This document shows, one piece after another, positions 35,189 to 43,634 of a DNA stretch of 64,000 nt (position 1 is its first letter; every line of letters starts with the position of its first letter). The stretch covers positions 1 to 64,000 of the forward strand of contig NZ_QSFA01000002.1 of the NCBI RefSeq assembly GCF_003467125.1. Reading direction: 5' to 3'. The position numbers were made by a program, and so were the translations under genes. The notes under the pieces were generated by a model, which was not told the DNA's origin, ran no database searches, and saw nothing but the letters and a program-made list of their open reading frames with translations. Source of the stretch: Megasphaera sp. AM44-1BH (GTDB lineage: Bacteria > Bacillota > Negativicutes > Veillonellales > Megasphaeraceae).

Positions 35189-35533
35189 ATGGAAGATTGT
35201 TTATTTTGCAAAATTGCTGCTGGCGAAATCCCCAGCACAAAAGTGTATGAAGACGATGATTTTTATGCCTTTAAAGATATCGCTCCCGTAGCACCGGTAC
35301 ACGTCCTGGTCATTCCCAAAAAGCACATTGCCAGTATTGCTGCCCTGACGCCGGATGATGCCGATGTGGCAGGCAAAATGCTCTATGCTATCCAGAAAGT
35401 AGCGCAGATACTGGGACTCGATAAAGAAGGCTACCGCGTCGTATATAATACAGGGGAAAAGGCGGGCCAGACCGTTCATCATATGCATGCCCACATTCTC
35501 GGTGGCAAGGAAATGGCATGGCCGGGAGTATAA
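35189..35533 (+). CDS. hinT: HIT-family nucleotide-binding hydrolase (HinT)
   Basis: A 114-residue histidine-triad protein, N terminus CLFCKIAAGEIPS, with VHVLVIPKKHIASI and the catalytic HHMHAHILGG (HxHxH). HinT enzymes hydrolyse purine nucleoside phosphoramidates. RBS AAGGAGG lies inside the end of mtaB. The last 16 bases overlap a small downstream ORF. Confidence 0.95.
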   Translation: MEDCLFCKIAAGEIPSTKVYEDDDFYAFKDIAPVAPVHVLVIPKKHIASIAALTPDDADVAGKMLYAIQKVAQILGLDKEGYRVVYNTGEKAGQTVHHMHAHILGGKEMAWPGV

Positions 35534-35688
35534 GGGAACCGGATACAAGCCAGCGTCCGGCACCCCACCGCAGACGCCGGAGGAAGGTACGCCGCAGAAA
35601 GGCTGTGAATGAGGGCGCCATGATACGCATTGTGTCTCTCCTATTATTGGCGGCCATCATGGCTTTCCTTATTTTCCATATGAAATAA
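35518..35688 (+). CDS. 56-residue Arg-rich small membrane protein overlapping hinT
   Basis: An ATG at 35518, six bases after AAGGAA and within the last codons of hinT in another frame, opens a 56-codon ORF ending TAA at 35686-35688. The first 17 residues are polar (MAGSIREPDTSQ), residues 18-28 are almost all Arg/Lys, and residues 36-53 are a hydrophobic span (IRIVSLLLLAAIMAFLIF). By the positive-inside rule the N terminus is cytoplasmic. The overlap implies translational coupling to hinT. I know no family for it. Residue composition is coherent from start to stop, which favours a real gene, but proof needs homologues. Confidence 0.55.
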   Translation: MAGSIREPDTSQRPAPHRRRRRKVRRRKAVNEGAMIRIVSLLLLAAIMAFLIFHMK

Positions 35689-35692
35689 TTGG

Positions 35693-35722
35693 TACGGCTG
35701 CAGTACGGCTGCGGCCGTATCT
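35693..35722 (+). terminator. Weak terminator after the hinT operon
   Basis: The 9-base arms TACGGCTGC / GCGGCCGTA with one G-T pair are followed by TCTTT. Confidence 0.5.
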
Positions 35723-35796
35723 TTATGCCTGTATAAAAGAATAGACCCGGTGACGGCAGGGGTTTGTGTTTCTGTGTCGAATAGTATAAATAAGAA

Positions 35797-35813
35797 TCAT
35801 GCATGGTGCATGA
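35797..35813. promoter_or_regulatory. 7-3-7 palindrome before the OLD nuclease
   Basis: TCATGCA - TGG - TGCATGA lies just downstream of a -10-like TATAAAT (35785-35791) and about 36 bases before the coding region. A probable repressor site, or the start of the leader. Confidence 0.45.
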
Positions 35814-35849
35814 AACACAGTATAAATGAAGTACGGGCAGGTGAAGCAT

Positions 35850-37553
35850 GTGTACATACGATATATACGCATAGAAAATTACCGGAATTTCCGGGATGTA
35901 GAAATGACGTTCCATGAAAAAGCGAATTATCTGGTCGGGGAAAATGCCATCGGCAAGAGCAGTTTTCTGCGGCTTTTAAAGCTCATGAGCGAAGGATGCG
36001 GCATTACAGAAGACGATTATGATTCGGTCCTGCAGCCTATTGTCATCACGTTGGAATTACAGCTGCTGGAAAGTGACAAGGAAGCCTTTGCCGACCTTCC
36101 GGAAGAGCATCATACGTCTATACGGGTGCGGATGGAAAAAAATGTGGAAGAGATTTATCCCCGGCTATATGACGAACAGACGGGAGAACAACTGCCACTG
36201 GATGTCATCCGCCGCATCCGTTACGTATCCTATTCCTCGTCCCTTCCGCAGGAATACGCGGCTCCGGCCCGGGTGTACCGTGCTATTGAAGAGATGCTCA
36301 CGTCATGGGGACAGACGCAGCAGGCAGAAATCACGCCGGAACTGCAGCGGTTCATCCGTCACGAAGCCCGGTATGGCCATTTTGATTCGTCCTATTATGT
36401 CGATATTTTCCTCCTATCCTGTCTGCTCCGGCGTCAGGACAGGTCCCTGGCGGATAACATGAAGTTCATTTCCCTTGTGGCGCTGGAACTGATTACCCAG
36501 ATTTATATCATGTGCCATAGCAAGGCCGTGCCCATTGAGCACAATCTGATTGTCGATGAAAAAGGACGGCGCTGGCTGCCACTCATTACGTCCATCGATG
36601 AACCGGAAATCCATCTTCATCCGTATATGCAACGGTCCATCCTGCATTATTATAAGCAACTCCTCAGCAACGGCGATCCCCGTTTTACGGAACTATTGAA
36701 AGGGCTGTTTCATATTGACGGTCTGCGGGGGCAGTTATTTGTCGTCACTCATTCTACGGATGCTCTGGTTGATGATTACCGCAACATTGTCCGCTTTTAT
36801 CGTCATGACGGCGGTCAGGTACGGGCTGCCTGCGGGGCGACCATCCACTTCAGTGAAGAAATTGAAAAGCATCTGATCATGCACTTCCCGGAAGTAAAGG
36901 AAGCCCTGTATTCGCGGAGCGTCATTATCGTTGAAGGGGAAACGGAATATGGCTGCTTTTCCCTGTTCGGTACGACATTGGGCCTTCCCTTCGATTACTA
37001 CGGCATCTGTCTTATCAATGCCCGTGGAGAAAGCTCCATTGCCAAAATCAGGAAATTACTGCAATTTTTCCATATTCCTACGGTGGTGTTGTATGATGCC
37101 GATGTCAAGGGGAGCAGGGGGCACGAAAAAAACACGTATTTTACCGACGGTATCTGTTTTGAAATGGATCTGGTGCGGACCATGATTTCCCATGGCAGGC
37201 GCCGGGAACTGGACCGGATTATCGATACGGCCAATGGGGAACATGCCCGGGCGACGACGGATATGCTCAAGAAAGCATGCCGCAAGCTGGATCTTAATTA
37301 TCATGATTATCCGGCCCGCATGCTCTGGCATGTCAATCCCCGCAATCAGGACGCACTCTGCGTGTATTATTTCGCCTGGTTGTACAGCAATAAAGGGGTT
37401 ATCCTGGGACGGCTCATCGGCCAGTCCCTGAAAGCCAGTCTGATTCCCCCGGCCTTTGTCCGTACCATCCGGGCAGCCGGCGATCTGGCACGGGTTACTC
37501 TCCAGCGGGAAGAAGAGGGACTGCGCCGCGAAGAGGAAAAAGAAGAACGGTAA
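35850..37553 (+). CDS. OLD-family ATP-dependent nuclease (AAA + Toprim)
   Basis: About 567 residues. The N-terminal ABC-like ATPase has IENYRNFRDVEMTF, Walker A GENAIGKSS and Walker B ITSIDEPEIHLHP; the C-terminal Toprim nuclease has VIIVEGETEYGCF and VVLYDADVKG, the acidic residues of the OLD catalytic site. This is the layout of stand-alone OLD (class 1) nucleases, typified by the P2 old gene that kills recBC hosts and blocks lambda. Start: GTG 35850 has AGGTGA six bases upstream; ATG 35826 has no such site. topB follows after 27 bases. A defence role is inference. Confidence 0.82.
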   Translation: MYIRYIRIENYRNFRDVEMTFHEKANYLVGENAIGKSSFLRLLKLMSEGCGITEDDYDSVLQPIVITLELQLLESDKEAFADLPEEHHTSIRVRMEKNVEEIYPRLYDEQTGEQLPLDVIRRIRYVSYSSSLPQEYAAPARVYRAIEEMLTSWGQTQQAEITPELQRFIRHEARYGHFDSSYYVDIFLLSCLLRRQDRSLADNMKFISLVALELITQIYIMCHSKAVPIEHNLIVDEKGRRWLPLITSIDEPEIHLHPYMQRSILHYYKQLLSNGDPRFTELLKGLFHIDGLRGQLFVVTHSTDALVDDYRNIVRFYRHDGGQVRAACGATIHFSEEIEKHLIMHFPEVKEALYSRSVIIVEGETEYGCFSLFGTTLGLPFDYYGICLINARGESSIAKIRKLLQFFHIPTVVLYDADVKGSRGHEKNTYFTDGICFEMDLVRTMISHGRRRELDRIIDTANGEHARATTDMLKKACRKLDLNYHDYPARMLWHVNPRNQDALCVYYFAWLYSNKGVILGRLIGQSLKASLIPPAFVRTIRAAGDLARVTLQREEEGLRREEEKEER

Positions 37554-37580
37554 CTGATGTTTTCATAAGGATGTTATGTA

Positions 37581-39713
37581 ATGACAACGTTGTTTATAGC
37601 TGAAAAACCAAGTATGGCCCGGGAACTGGCCAAATGCCTGCCGGCACCGCAGCAGCGTGGCAATGGATATATCCGTACGGGCGGTGGTATCGTGACCTGG
37701 GCGTACGGCCACGTCCTGCAGCAGGCAGAACCGCAGGATTATGACAGCCGTTACAAAACGTGGCGTTCTGAAGACCTGCCAATCATCCCCCGGAAGTGGA
37801 AACTTCTGGTCAGCCCGGCGAGCAAAGAACAGTTCCAGATCATCTGCCAGCTCATAGAACAGGCCGATACCCTGGTCAATGCCGGTGACCCGGACCGGGA
37901 AGGACAGCTGCTTATTGATGAAATACTGGACTATATTGGCAATACGAAGCCGGTCCGGCGCATACTTCTCAATGCCCTCGATGAAAAAAGCATTCATGAA
38001 TCCTTATCGGATCTGCGGGACAACCGCGATTTTTATCACCTGAAAGAATCGGCCCTGGCCCGCAGCCGGGCTGACTGGCTCATCGGCATGAACCTGTCCC
38101 GTGCCTATACGCTGGCGGCCCGCCGGCAGGGGCATAAAGTTGTCCTGCCCGTAGGACGGGTGAAGACACCGACCCTGGCCCTTGTCGTGCGCCGCCAGCG
38201 GGAGCTGGATGATTTCAAACCCGTTACCTATTATGTCGTAAAGGCTGATTTCCTTCATCAAAATGGCCGTATAACGGCCCAGTGGCAGCCAAAAGACACG
38301 CAGGCCGGGCTCGACCCGGAAGGGCGCGTCATAGAAGAACAGCAGGCACAGGAACTGCTCCAGCGTTTGCAGGAACATCCTGACGGGACGATTGCAGAAC
38401 GGAAGAAAACGAAGAAAAAAGAAGCCCAGCGGCTGCCTCTGTCTCTCTCGGCGCTCCAGGTGCTGGCAGGGAAACGGTATGGATACAGCCCGCAGCAGGT
38501 CCTGGATACGGCTCAGCAGTTATATGAACGGAAGCTGACGACCTATCCCCGTTCCGATTGCGAGTATCTGCCGCTCAACCAGCGCAAGGATGTACCGCGC
38601 ATATTGGAAAATCTGCGTCAGATACAGGCAGGAAAGCTTGCGGACTGGGTTTCCGGTGCCGATCAGTCAATCAGGAGCCGGGCCTGGAACGATAGTAAAA
38701 TCACGGCTCATCATGCCATTATCCCCACGACGGTACGCTGTGATTTTGCTCATCTGAATGCCATGCAGCAGCATGTATACTATCTTGTTGCCCAGGCCTA
38801 TATTGCCCAGTTTTATCCCTTGTATGAATATGATCAGACGAAGATTACCATAGAAGCGGCAGGAGAACAGTTTGCTGCTCATGGCAAGGTAGTAACCCAG
38901 TGGGGATGGAAAGAGCTGTACCGCAGCGATAAAAATCAGGAAGATGACGATATCAAAGGGGACCTGCCGGCCGTCCGCAAGGGAGACAAGGTCCATTATG
39001 AAAAAGGTAGCGTCGATCAGAAGCAGACGAAACCGCCGCCGCGGTTCACGGCGTCTACGCTTCTGGCTGCCATGAAAGAAATATATAAATACGTCAAAGA
39101 CGATTCGCTGAAGAAGAAACTGAAAGAAGTCCAGGGCATTGGTACGGAAGCGACACGGGCTACTATTATCAGTGAGCTCATCCAGCGGAAGTTCCTCGTC
39201 GAAGAAGGAAAGAAAAAATATTTAAAACCGACAGATATGGCCTATCTCCTCGTCGATGCCCTGCCCGACGCCATGGTATATCCCGATGAAACGGCTGTCT
39301 GGGAAGACCGGCTGTATAAGATGAGCGAAGGAAAAGACAGCCTCGACGCCTTTTTACAAGATCAGATTGCCTTTCTGAAAACACTCATCACAGCAGCCGG
39401 CAAAGCTGATATGAGCCAGCAGACAGGCGGAGGGAAACGCTGTCCAAAGTGTGGGAGTATGATGATCCTGCGCCATGGCAAATACGGCGATTTTTATGGG
39501 TGCAGCCAGTATCCTGCCTGCCGGGCTACGGAACCGGCAGAGACAGCATCGCCTGACGAAATCGACAGGACCTACAAGTGTCCGCGGTGCAAAGAAGGAT
39601 ATTTCCAGAAGCGGGAAGGTCCCTATGGTCCTTACTGGACCTGCAGTACACCGTCGTGTCATACGCGGTGCGCCGATGTAGATGGTGTTCCCAGCCTCTT
39701 TCATAACAAATAG
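37581..39713 (+). CDS. topB: DNA topoisomerase III
   Basis: A 710-residue type IA topoisomerase. The Toprim domain starts LFIAEKPSMARELA with the acidic GDPDREGQLLIDEIL. The active-site tyrosine is in KLTTYPRSDCEYLP. Two C-terminal zinc ribbons follow (CPKCGSMM...CSQYPAC and CPRCKEGY...CSTPSC). It relaxes and decatenates DNA, often with RecQ. It is 27 bases downstream of the OLD nuclease and likely shares its transcript. The length and double zinc finger match the long TopB of Firmicutes, often also found on mobile elements. Confidence 0.92.
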   Translation: MTTLFIAEKPSMARELAKCLPAPQQRGNGYIRTGGGIVTWAYGHVLQQAEPQDYDSRYKTWRSEDLPIIPRKWKLLVSPASKEQFQIICQLIEQADTLVNAGDPDREGQLLIDEILDYIGNTKPVRRILLNALDEKSIHESLSDLRDNRDFYHLKESALARSRADWLIGMNLSRAYTLAARRQGHKVVLPVGRVKTPTLALVVRRQRELDDFKPVTYYVVKADFLHQNGRITAQWQPKDTQAGLDPEGRVIEEQQAQELLQRLQEHPDGTIAERKKTKKKEAQRLPLSLSALQVLAGKRYGYSPQQVLDTAQQLYERKLTTYPRSDCEYLPLNQRKDVPRILENLRQIQAGKLADWVSGADQSIRSRAWNDSKITAHHAIIPTTVRCDFAHLNAMQQHVYYLVAQAYIAQFYPLYEYDQTKITIEAAGEQFAAHGKVVTQWGWKELYRSDKNQEDDDIKGDLPAVRKGDKVHYEKGSVDQKQTKPPPRFTASTLLAAMKEIYKYVKDDSLKKKLKEVQGIGTEATRATIISELIQRKFLVEEGKKKYLKPTDMAYLLVDALPDAMVYPDETAVWEDRLYKMSEGKDSLDAFLQDQIAFLKTLITAAGKADMSQQTGGGKRCPKCGSMMILRHGKYGDFYGCSQYPACRATEPAETASPDEIDRTYKCPRCKEGYFQKREGPYGPYWTCSTPSCHTRCADVDGVPSLFHNK

Positions 39714-39787
39714 CCTTGCACGGATTCTCTGCTCTGGGCTATAATAAACGAAATGAAACTATTATATTCCTGAAGAAAGGTGAAACT

Positions 39788-40312
39788 ATGATATTATCGG
39801 GCAAGGAAATCGTTAAACATCTGGGCAGGGAAATCATCATTACGCCCTTTCATCCGGAACGGGTCAATCCCAACAGCTATAATTTGTCGCTGTACCATGA
39901 ACTGATGGTGTACGACCATCCGGAACTGGATATGGCCAAACCCAATCCGGCATCGACCATCTATATTCCCAAGTCGGGATATGTCCTCCAGCCCAATAAG
40001 TTATATCTGGGCCGGACCAATGAATACACGAAGACCGATGGCTACATTCCCATGCTGGAAGGCCGTTCTTCTGTGGGCCGTCTGGGTGTCTTTATCCATG
40101 TCACTGCCGGATTTGGCGACGTAGGGTTTGCCGGTTACTGGACGCTGGAAATTTTCTGTGTACAGCCGATCCGCATTTATCCTGATGTGGAAATCTGCCA
40201 GATCTACTATCATGATATCGACGGGGAATACGATACCTATCATGGCGGCAAATATCAGAATAATACGGGAATCCAGCCCAGTATGCTCTGGAAAGACTTT
40301 GAAAAGAAATAG
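39788..40312 (+). CDS. dcd: dCTP deaminase
   Basis: A 174-residue trimeric enzyme that makes dUTP from dCTP. The conserved RVNPNSYNLSLY, LEGRSSVGRLGVFIHVTAGFGD (active-site loop with the general-base Glu of the family) and EICQIYYHD are present. Start ATG 39788 follows GAAAGGTG; the frame is open further upstream but without a binding site. It might equally be the bifunctional dCTP deaminase/dUTPase type, which sequence alone does not settle. The P1 peptidase begins 11 bases later. Confidence 0.9.
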   Translation: MILSGKEIVKHLGREIIITPFHPERVNPNSYNLSLYHELMVYDHPELDMAKPNPASTIYIPKSGYVLQPNKLYLGRTNEYTKTDGYIPMLEGRSSVGRLGVFIHVTAGFGDVGFAGYWTLEIFCVQPIRIYPDVEICQIYYHDIDGEYDTYHGGKYQNNTGIQPSMLWKDFEKK

Positions 40313-40323
40313 CAGGTGAAAAC

Positions 40324-41307
40324 ATGTTGCGTGAAATTCCTCTGGAAGATATACAAGGTTTCCGCATCGGCAGTAGTGACGATGCGGCCGGTGGGACCGG
40401 ATGTACTGTTCTGATTTGTCCCGATGGGGCTCCGTGTGGCCTCGATGTTCGCGGTGGCGGACCGGCGAGCCGGGAAACGGAATTGCTCAATCCCAGAGCA
40501 GCGGCTGAACGTATCCACGCCGTGCTTTTAAGTGGCGGCAGTGCCTTCGGGCTGAATGCGGCTGCCGGTGTCATGCAGTATCTGGAAGAACATGACATCG
40601 GATTCGATACGCGGATTTGCAAAGTCCCCCTCGTACTGGCCTCGTGCATTTATGATCTGGGTTGTGGCAGTAATGTCCGTCCTGATGCGGCTATGGGATA
40701 CGAAGCCTGCGTACAGGCAGAACAGAATCATACTCTCATGGGCAATCACGGAGCCGGTACGGGTGCTACGGTGGGGAAATGCTGTGGCCCATCCTACATG
40801 ATGAAATCCGGCCTGGGAATCTATGCCGTACAGACCGGCGATATCCAGGTCGGTGCCGTCATTGCCGTCAATGCCCTGGGTGACGTGCTCGATGAAAACG
40901 GCCGTATCCTGGCAGGCATGCGCTCCCGGGAAGGCCGGGGATTTGCCGATACGCGCAGGGTGCTCCTGGAAGAATATGGAAAGACAGACACCTTGTTCTC
41001 CCAGCGTCAGGCAGCTGGCGGGACGACCAATACGACCATTGGGGCCATCGTGACTAATGCGGCATTTGATAAAGCTCATATGGGGAAAATTGCAGCCCTT
41101 GCCAGCAACGGACTGGTACGGACCATCCGGCCGGTCAATACGACAGCCGACGGCGATGCGGTGTACGCCCTCAGCGTGGGACATGTGCAGGCTGAACTTA
41201 ATACGGTGGGTGCTCTTGCAGCCTATGCCGTGGAACAGGCTGTACGCCGCGCCGTCTGTCATGCCGAATCGGCATACGGCATTCCGTCCCTTCACGACTG
41301 GCAGTGA
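40324..41307 (+). CDS. P1 family (DmpA-like) aminopeptidase
   Basis: A 327-residue member of peptidase family S58 (DmpA/L-aminopeptidase), an Ntn-type self-cleaving fold. The N terminus GFRIGSSDDAAGGTGCTV and the central VLLSGGSAFGLNAAAGVM are typical. The autocleavage and nucleophile region is GGTTNTTIGAIVTNAAFDK, with Thr in place of the Ser of DmpA. Substrates are probably N-terminal residues of small peptides. AGGTGA precedes the ATG. It is likely co-transcribed with dcd. Confidence 0.88.
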   Translation: MLREIPLEDIQGFRIGSSDDAAGGTGCTVLICPDGAPCGLDVRGGGPASRETELLNPRAAAERIHAVLLSGGSAFGLNAAAGVMQYLEEHDIGFDTRICKVPLVLASCIYDLGCGSNVRPDAAMGYEACVQAEQNHTLMGNHGAGTGATVGKCCGPSYMMKSGLGIYAVQTGDIQVGAVIAVNALGDVLDENGRILAGMRSREGRGFADTRRVLLEEYGKTDTLFSQRQAAGGTTNTTIGAIVTNAAFDKAHMGKIAALASNGLVRTIRPVNTTADGDAVYALSVGHVQAELNTVGALAAYAVEQAVRRAVCHAESAYGIPSLHDWQ

Positions 41308-41347
41308 TAGAGGGAGGGATAAAGGACGCCCCCCTTTCTTCCGTCCC

Positions 41348-41376
41348 TTGACGGCATGGCGGATTTATGATATGAT
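41348..41376 (+). promoter_or_regulatory. Promoter of rnpB
   Basis: -35 TTGACG (41348-41353), 17-base spacer, -10 TATGAT (41371-41376), placing the start at about 41383, exactly where the P1 helix of the RNA begins. Confidence 0.85.
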
Positions 41377-41382
41377 TGCGCA

Positions 41383-41730
41383 GATGAGTATGAATGACAA
41401 TCGCTGGCCTCCGGGTCAGAGGAAAGTCCGAGCTCCGCAGGGCAGGATGCCGGATAACGTCCGGCGAAGGCGACTTCAGGGATAGTGCCACAGAAATGTG
41501 TACCGCCGCGCAAGCGGTAAGGGTGGAACGGTGCGGTAAGAGCGCACCAGCAGTACAGTAATGTGCTGGCTAGGTAAACCCCATCTGGAGCAAGACCGAA
41601 TAGGGAAGGGATGAGGCGGCCCGCTGATCTTCCGGGTTGTGTCGCTTGAACATGCTGGCAACAGTATGTCTAGATAGATGATTGTCGCTGCCGCAAGGCA
41701 GAACAAAACTCGGCTTACTGATTACTCATC
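41383..41730 (+). ncRNA. rnpB: RNase P RNA, class A
   Basis: The catalytic RNA that matures tRNA 5' ends. The universal blocks are all visible: GAGGAAAGTCCGAGCTC, AGGGATAGTGCCACAGAAAT, GGGTGGAACGGTGCGGTAAG, GGCTAGGTAAACCCCAT with GAGCAAGACCGAATAGGG, and near the 3' end AGATGATTGTCGCTGCC and ACAAAACTCGGCTTA. GATGAGTA (41383-41390) pairs with TACTCATC (41723-41730) as helix P1, which sets the ends to within a few bases. The length is about 348 nt. Confidence 0.96.
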
Positions 41731-41745
41731 ATACTGTGATAGGAG

Positions 41746-41784
41746 AAGGCTGTTGCATCTATGCGGTGCGACAGTCTTTTTTAC
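41746..41784 (+). terminator. Terminator of rnpB
   Basis: The 12-base arms AAGGCTGTTGCA / TGCGACAGTCTT (two G-T pairs) with a 9-base loop, then TTTT. Confidence 0.85.
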
Positions 41785-41878
41785 TGTTGTACCGGGCGTG
41801 CTGGCATCATCAATACCGGGAACTCCGTTTGAAATTTCATTAGATATAACGAAATTTTTGTATACATTTTTTTGATAC

Positions 41879-41907
41879 TTTACAATAGGCTTAGCGCATG
41901 ATATCAT
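41879..41907 (+). promoter_or_regulatory. Promoter of lysC
   Basis: -35 TTTACA (41879-41884), 17-base spacer, -10 TATCAT (41902-41907). The leader of about 60 bases is too short for a lysine riboswitch. Confidence 0.6.
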
Positions 41908-41973
41908 GGCAGAAGGTAGTCGTTTAGTAACGTTTACTACAGGCTTTATTTCAATAAAAGCGAGGGATATAAG

Positions 41974-43197
41974 TTGGCATTAATTGTGAAGAAATTTGGC
42001 GGCAGCTCTGTAGCCACGCCGGATAAGATGCGCGCCATCGTGCAGCGCGTTCTCAAAGGATCCCAGCCCGATGACAAGATTGTCATCGTCGTATCGGCTA
42101 TGGGTAAGTCAACAGATAAATTGATTGAACTGGCCGGCCAGATCACATCGAAAACATATGGCCGTGAAATGGATATGCTTCTTTCTACGGGGGAACAGGT
42201 TTCTATTGCGCTGATGGCTATGGCTTTTCAGGAAGCCGGACATAAGTCGATTTCCTTTACCGGCGCCCAGGCAGGTATTACAACCAGTGATGCGTTTAAT
42301 AAGGGCCGCATCCTGGACATCCAGCCGGACCGCATTTTAAAAGCACTGGATGAAGGCAATATCGTCATCGTCGCCGGGTTCCAGGGGATTACCGATGCAG
42401 GCGACATTACGACGCTGGGCCGTGGCGGCTCGGATACGACGGCTGTCGCCATTGCAGGAGCTATCCATGCTGACGTATGTGAAATCTATACAGACGTAGA
42501 AGGTATCTATACATCGGATCCCCGCGTCGTACCCAATGCACGGAAAATGAAAGAAATTACCTACGGGGAAATGCTGGAAATGGCAAAACTCGGGGCCGGC
42601 GTCATGCAGCCCCGCGCTGTTGAAATGGGCAGCCGTTTCAATATTCCTATTCATGTCCGTTCCACTTTTTCTGAAAACGAAGGTACTATTATACAGGAGG
42701 CTTATTCCATGGAAATCAAACAGTATTTGATCCGCGGCGTCGCAGAAGATAAAAATGTTGCCAAAATTACCGTTCTGGGAATTCCAAACAAACCGGGTTA
42801 TGCATACAAATTATTTGAAACCCTGGCCAATGCCAATGTAGTCGTCGATATGATTGTCCAGAGCGTACGCGTTGCCAACGAAGGCGTAACGGACATTACC
42901 TTTACGATTTCCCGCGATGAACTGGCTTCTGCCAAGGATGTACTGGAACAGATCAAAGGGATGATGCCTGTAGAAGATATCCTTATTGATGACAAGATGG
43001 CAAAAGTTTCCGTTGTTGGCGCAGGCATGGCCGGCCATCCGGGCATTGCTTCCGGCATGTTTGGCGTGCTGGGTAAAAATAATATTAATATTGAAATTAT
43101 TTCTACTTCTGAAATCAGCATTACCTGCCTCATTTCCCAGGACCAGGTAGATACAGCCGTACGTGCTATCCACGCCTATTTCTTTGACGAAAACTGA
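41974..43197 (+). CDS. lysC: Aspartate kinase
   Basis: A 407-residue enzyme that phosphorylates aspartate, the first step to lysine, diaminopimelate, threonine and methionine. The kinase domain starts VKKFGGSSVATPDKM and has TTLGRGGSDTTAVAIAGA; two ACT domains from about residue 262 give feedback control. It starts with TTG (GAGGGA upstream). An internal AGGAGG and in-frame ATG (42709) lie at the junction to the ACT domains, as in the alpha2beta2 aspartokinase II of Bacillus. No lysine riboswitch is visible. A small unknown gene follows after 7 bases. Confidence 0.94.
   Translation: MALIVKKFGGSSVATPDKMRAIVQRVLKGSQPDDKIVIVVSAMGKSTDKLIELAGQITSKTYGREMDMLLSTGEQVSIALMAMAFQEAGHKSISFTGAQAGITTSDAFNKGRILDIQPDRILKALDEGNIVIVAGFQGITDAGDITTLGRGGSDTTAVAIAGAIHADVCEIYTDVEGIYTSDPRVVPNARKMKEITYGEMLEMAKLGAGVMQPRAVEMGSRFNIPIHVRSTFSENEGTIIQEAYSMEIKQYLIRGVAEDKNVAKITVLGIPNKPGYAYKLFETLANANVVVDMIVQSVRVANEGVTDITFTISRDELASAKDVLEQIKGMMPVEDILIDDKMAKVSVVGAGMAGHPGIASGMFGVLGKNNINIEIISTSEISITCLISQDQVDTAVRAIHAYFFDEN
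42709..43197 (+). CDS. Probable internal start: aspartokinase beta subunit
   Basis: Within lysC, AGGAGG (42695-42700) lies 8 bases before an in-frame ATG (42709). Translation from it gives 162 residues (MEIKQYLIRGVAEDKN to the end), consisting just of the two ACT domains. B. subtilis and corynebacterial aspartokinases make a regulatory beta subunit from such an internal start. The site is stronger than that of the TTG start of the full gene, so substantial beta synthesis is expected (inference). Confidence 0.55.
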   Translation: MEIKQYLIRGVAEDKNVAKITVLGIPNKPGYAYKLFETLANANVVVDMIVQSVRVANEGVTDITFTISRDELASAKDVLEQIKGMMPVEDILIDDKMAKVSVVGAGMAGHPGIASGMFGVLGKNNINIEIISTSEISITCLISQDQVDTAVRAIHAYFFDEN

Positions 43198-43204
43198 GGC
43201 TCCT

Positions 43205-43504
43205 ATGTCTGTGCTGGATAATTTTGTAGAAGAAATGCTTCAGGTAGAAGTTCCTAAACGTGTTCTTCTGGAACGCATGCTGCACGGCCTTGAGGTCGAA
43301 AAGCCGCCACAGTTCAAGATACCGGCACCGCAGTACACGTTTGAATCCAATCTGCATGGCCTGCGCTATGATTATCAGAAGAAAGAAGTCACTATTTCGT
43401 ATAAAGTAGCACCTAAAGTATATGATGATGTGACCGTTGCGTTTGCTACGTTCAAGGTACTGCTGGAAGGCATTGCTGTCTGTATCCGTATGCAGAAATG
43501 GTAA
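43205..43504 (+). CDS. Uncharacterised 99-residue protein
   Basis: A small soluble protein with a helical first half (SVLDNFVEEMLQVEVPKRVLLERMLHGLE) and beta-rich second half (YDYQKKEVTISYKVAPKVYDDVTVAFATFKVLLEG). No known motif, signal peptide or membrane span. The start ATG 43205 follows GAGG by five bases, 7 bases after lysC, so the two are probably translated from one mRNA. A strong terminator follows. Function unknown. Confidence 0.65.
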   Translation: MSVLDNFVEEMLQVEVPKRVLLERMLHGLEVEKPPQFKIPAPQYTFESNLHGLRYDYQKKEVTISYKVAPKVYDDVTVAFATFKVLLEGIAVCIRMQKW

Positions 43505-43521
43505 GGGTTGTTAGTCAGAAG

Positions 43522-43566
43522 AGAGGCTGCCGCATTAAGAAAAAACTTAGTGCGACAGCCTCTTGT
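43522..43566 (+). terminator. Terminator of the lysC operon
   Basis: AGAGGCTGCCGCATTAAG and CTTAGTGCGACAGCCTCT form an 18-base stem with two mismatched or wobble pairs, loop of six A, followed by TGTTGTTT. Confidence 0.85.
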
Positions 43567-43634
43567 TGTTTCAAGCGTCAAACATCAGATATCAAACATA
43601 TGCAACGGGATATGCCCGTCTGGGAGGATTTTGT

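Noticed and set aside
41785..41973. Lysine riboswitch before lysC
   Set aside because: The leader after the promoter is only about 60 bases, too short for the L box.
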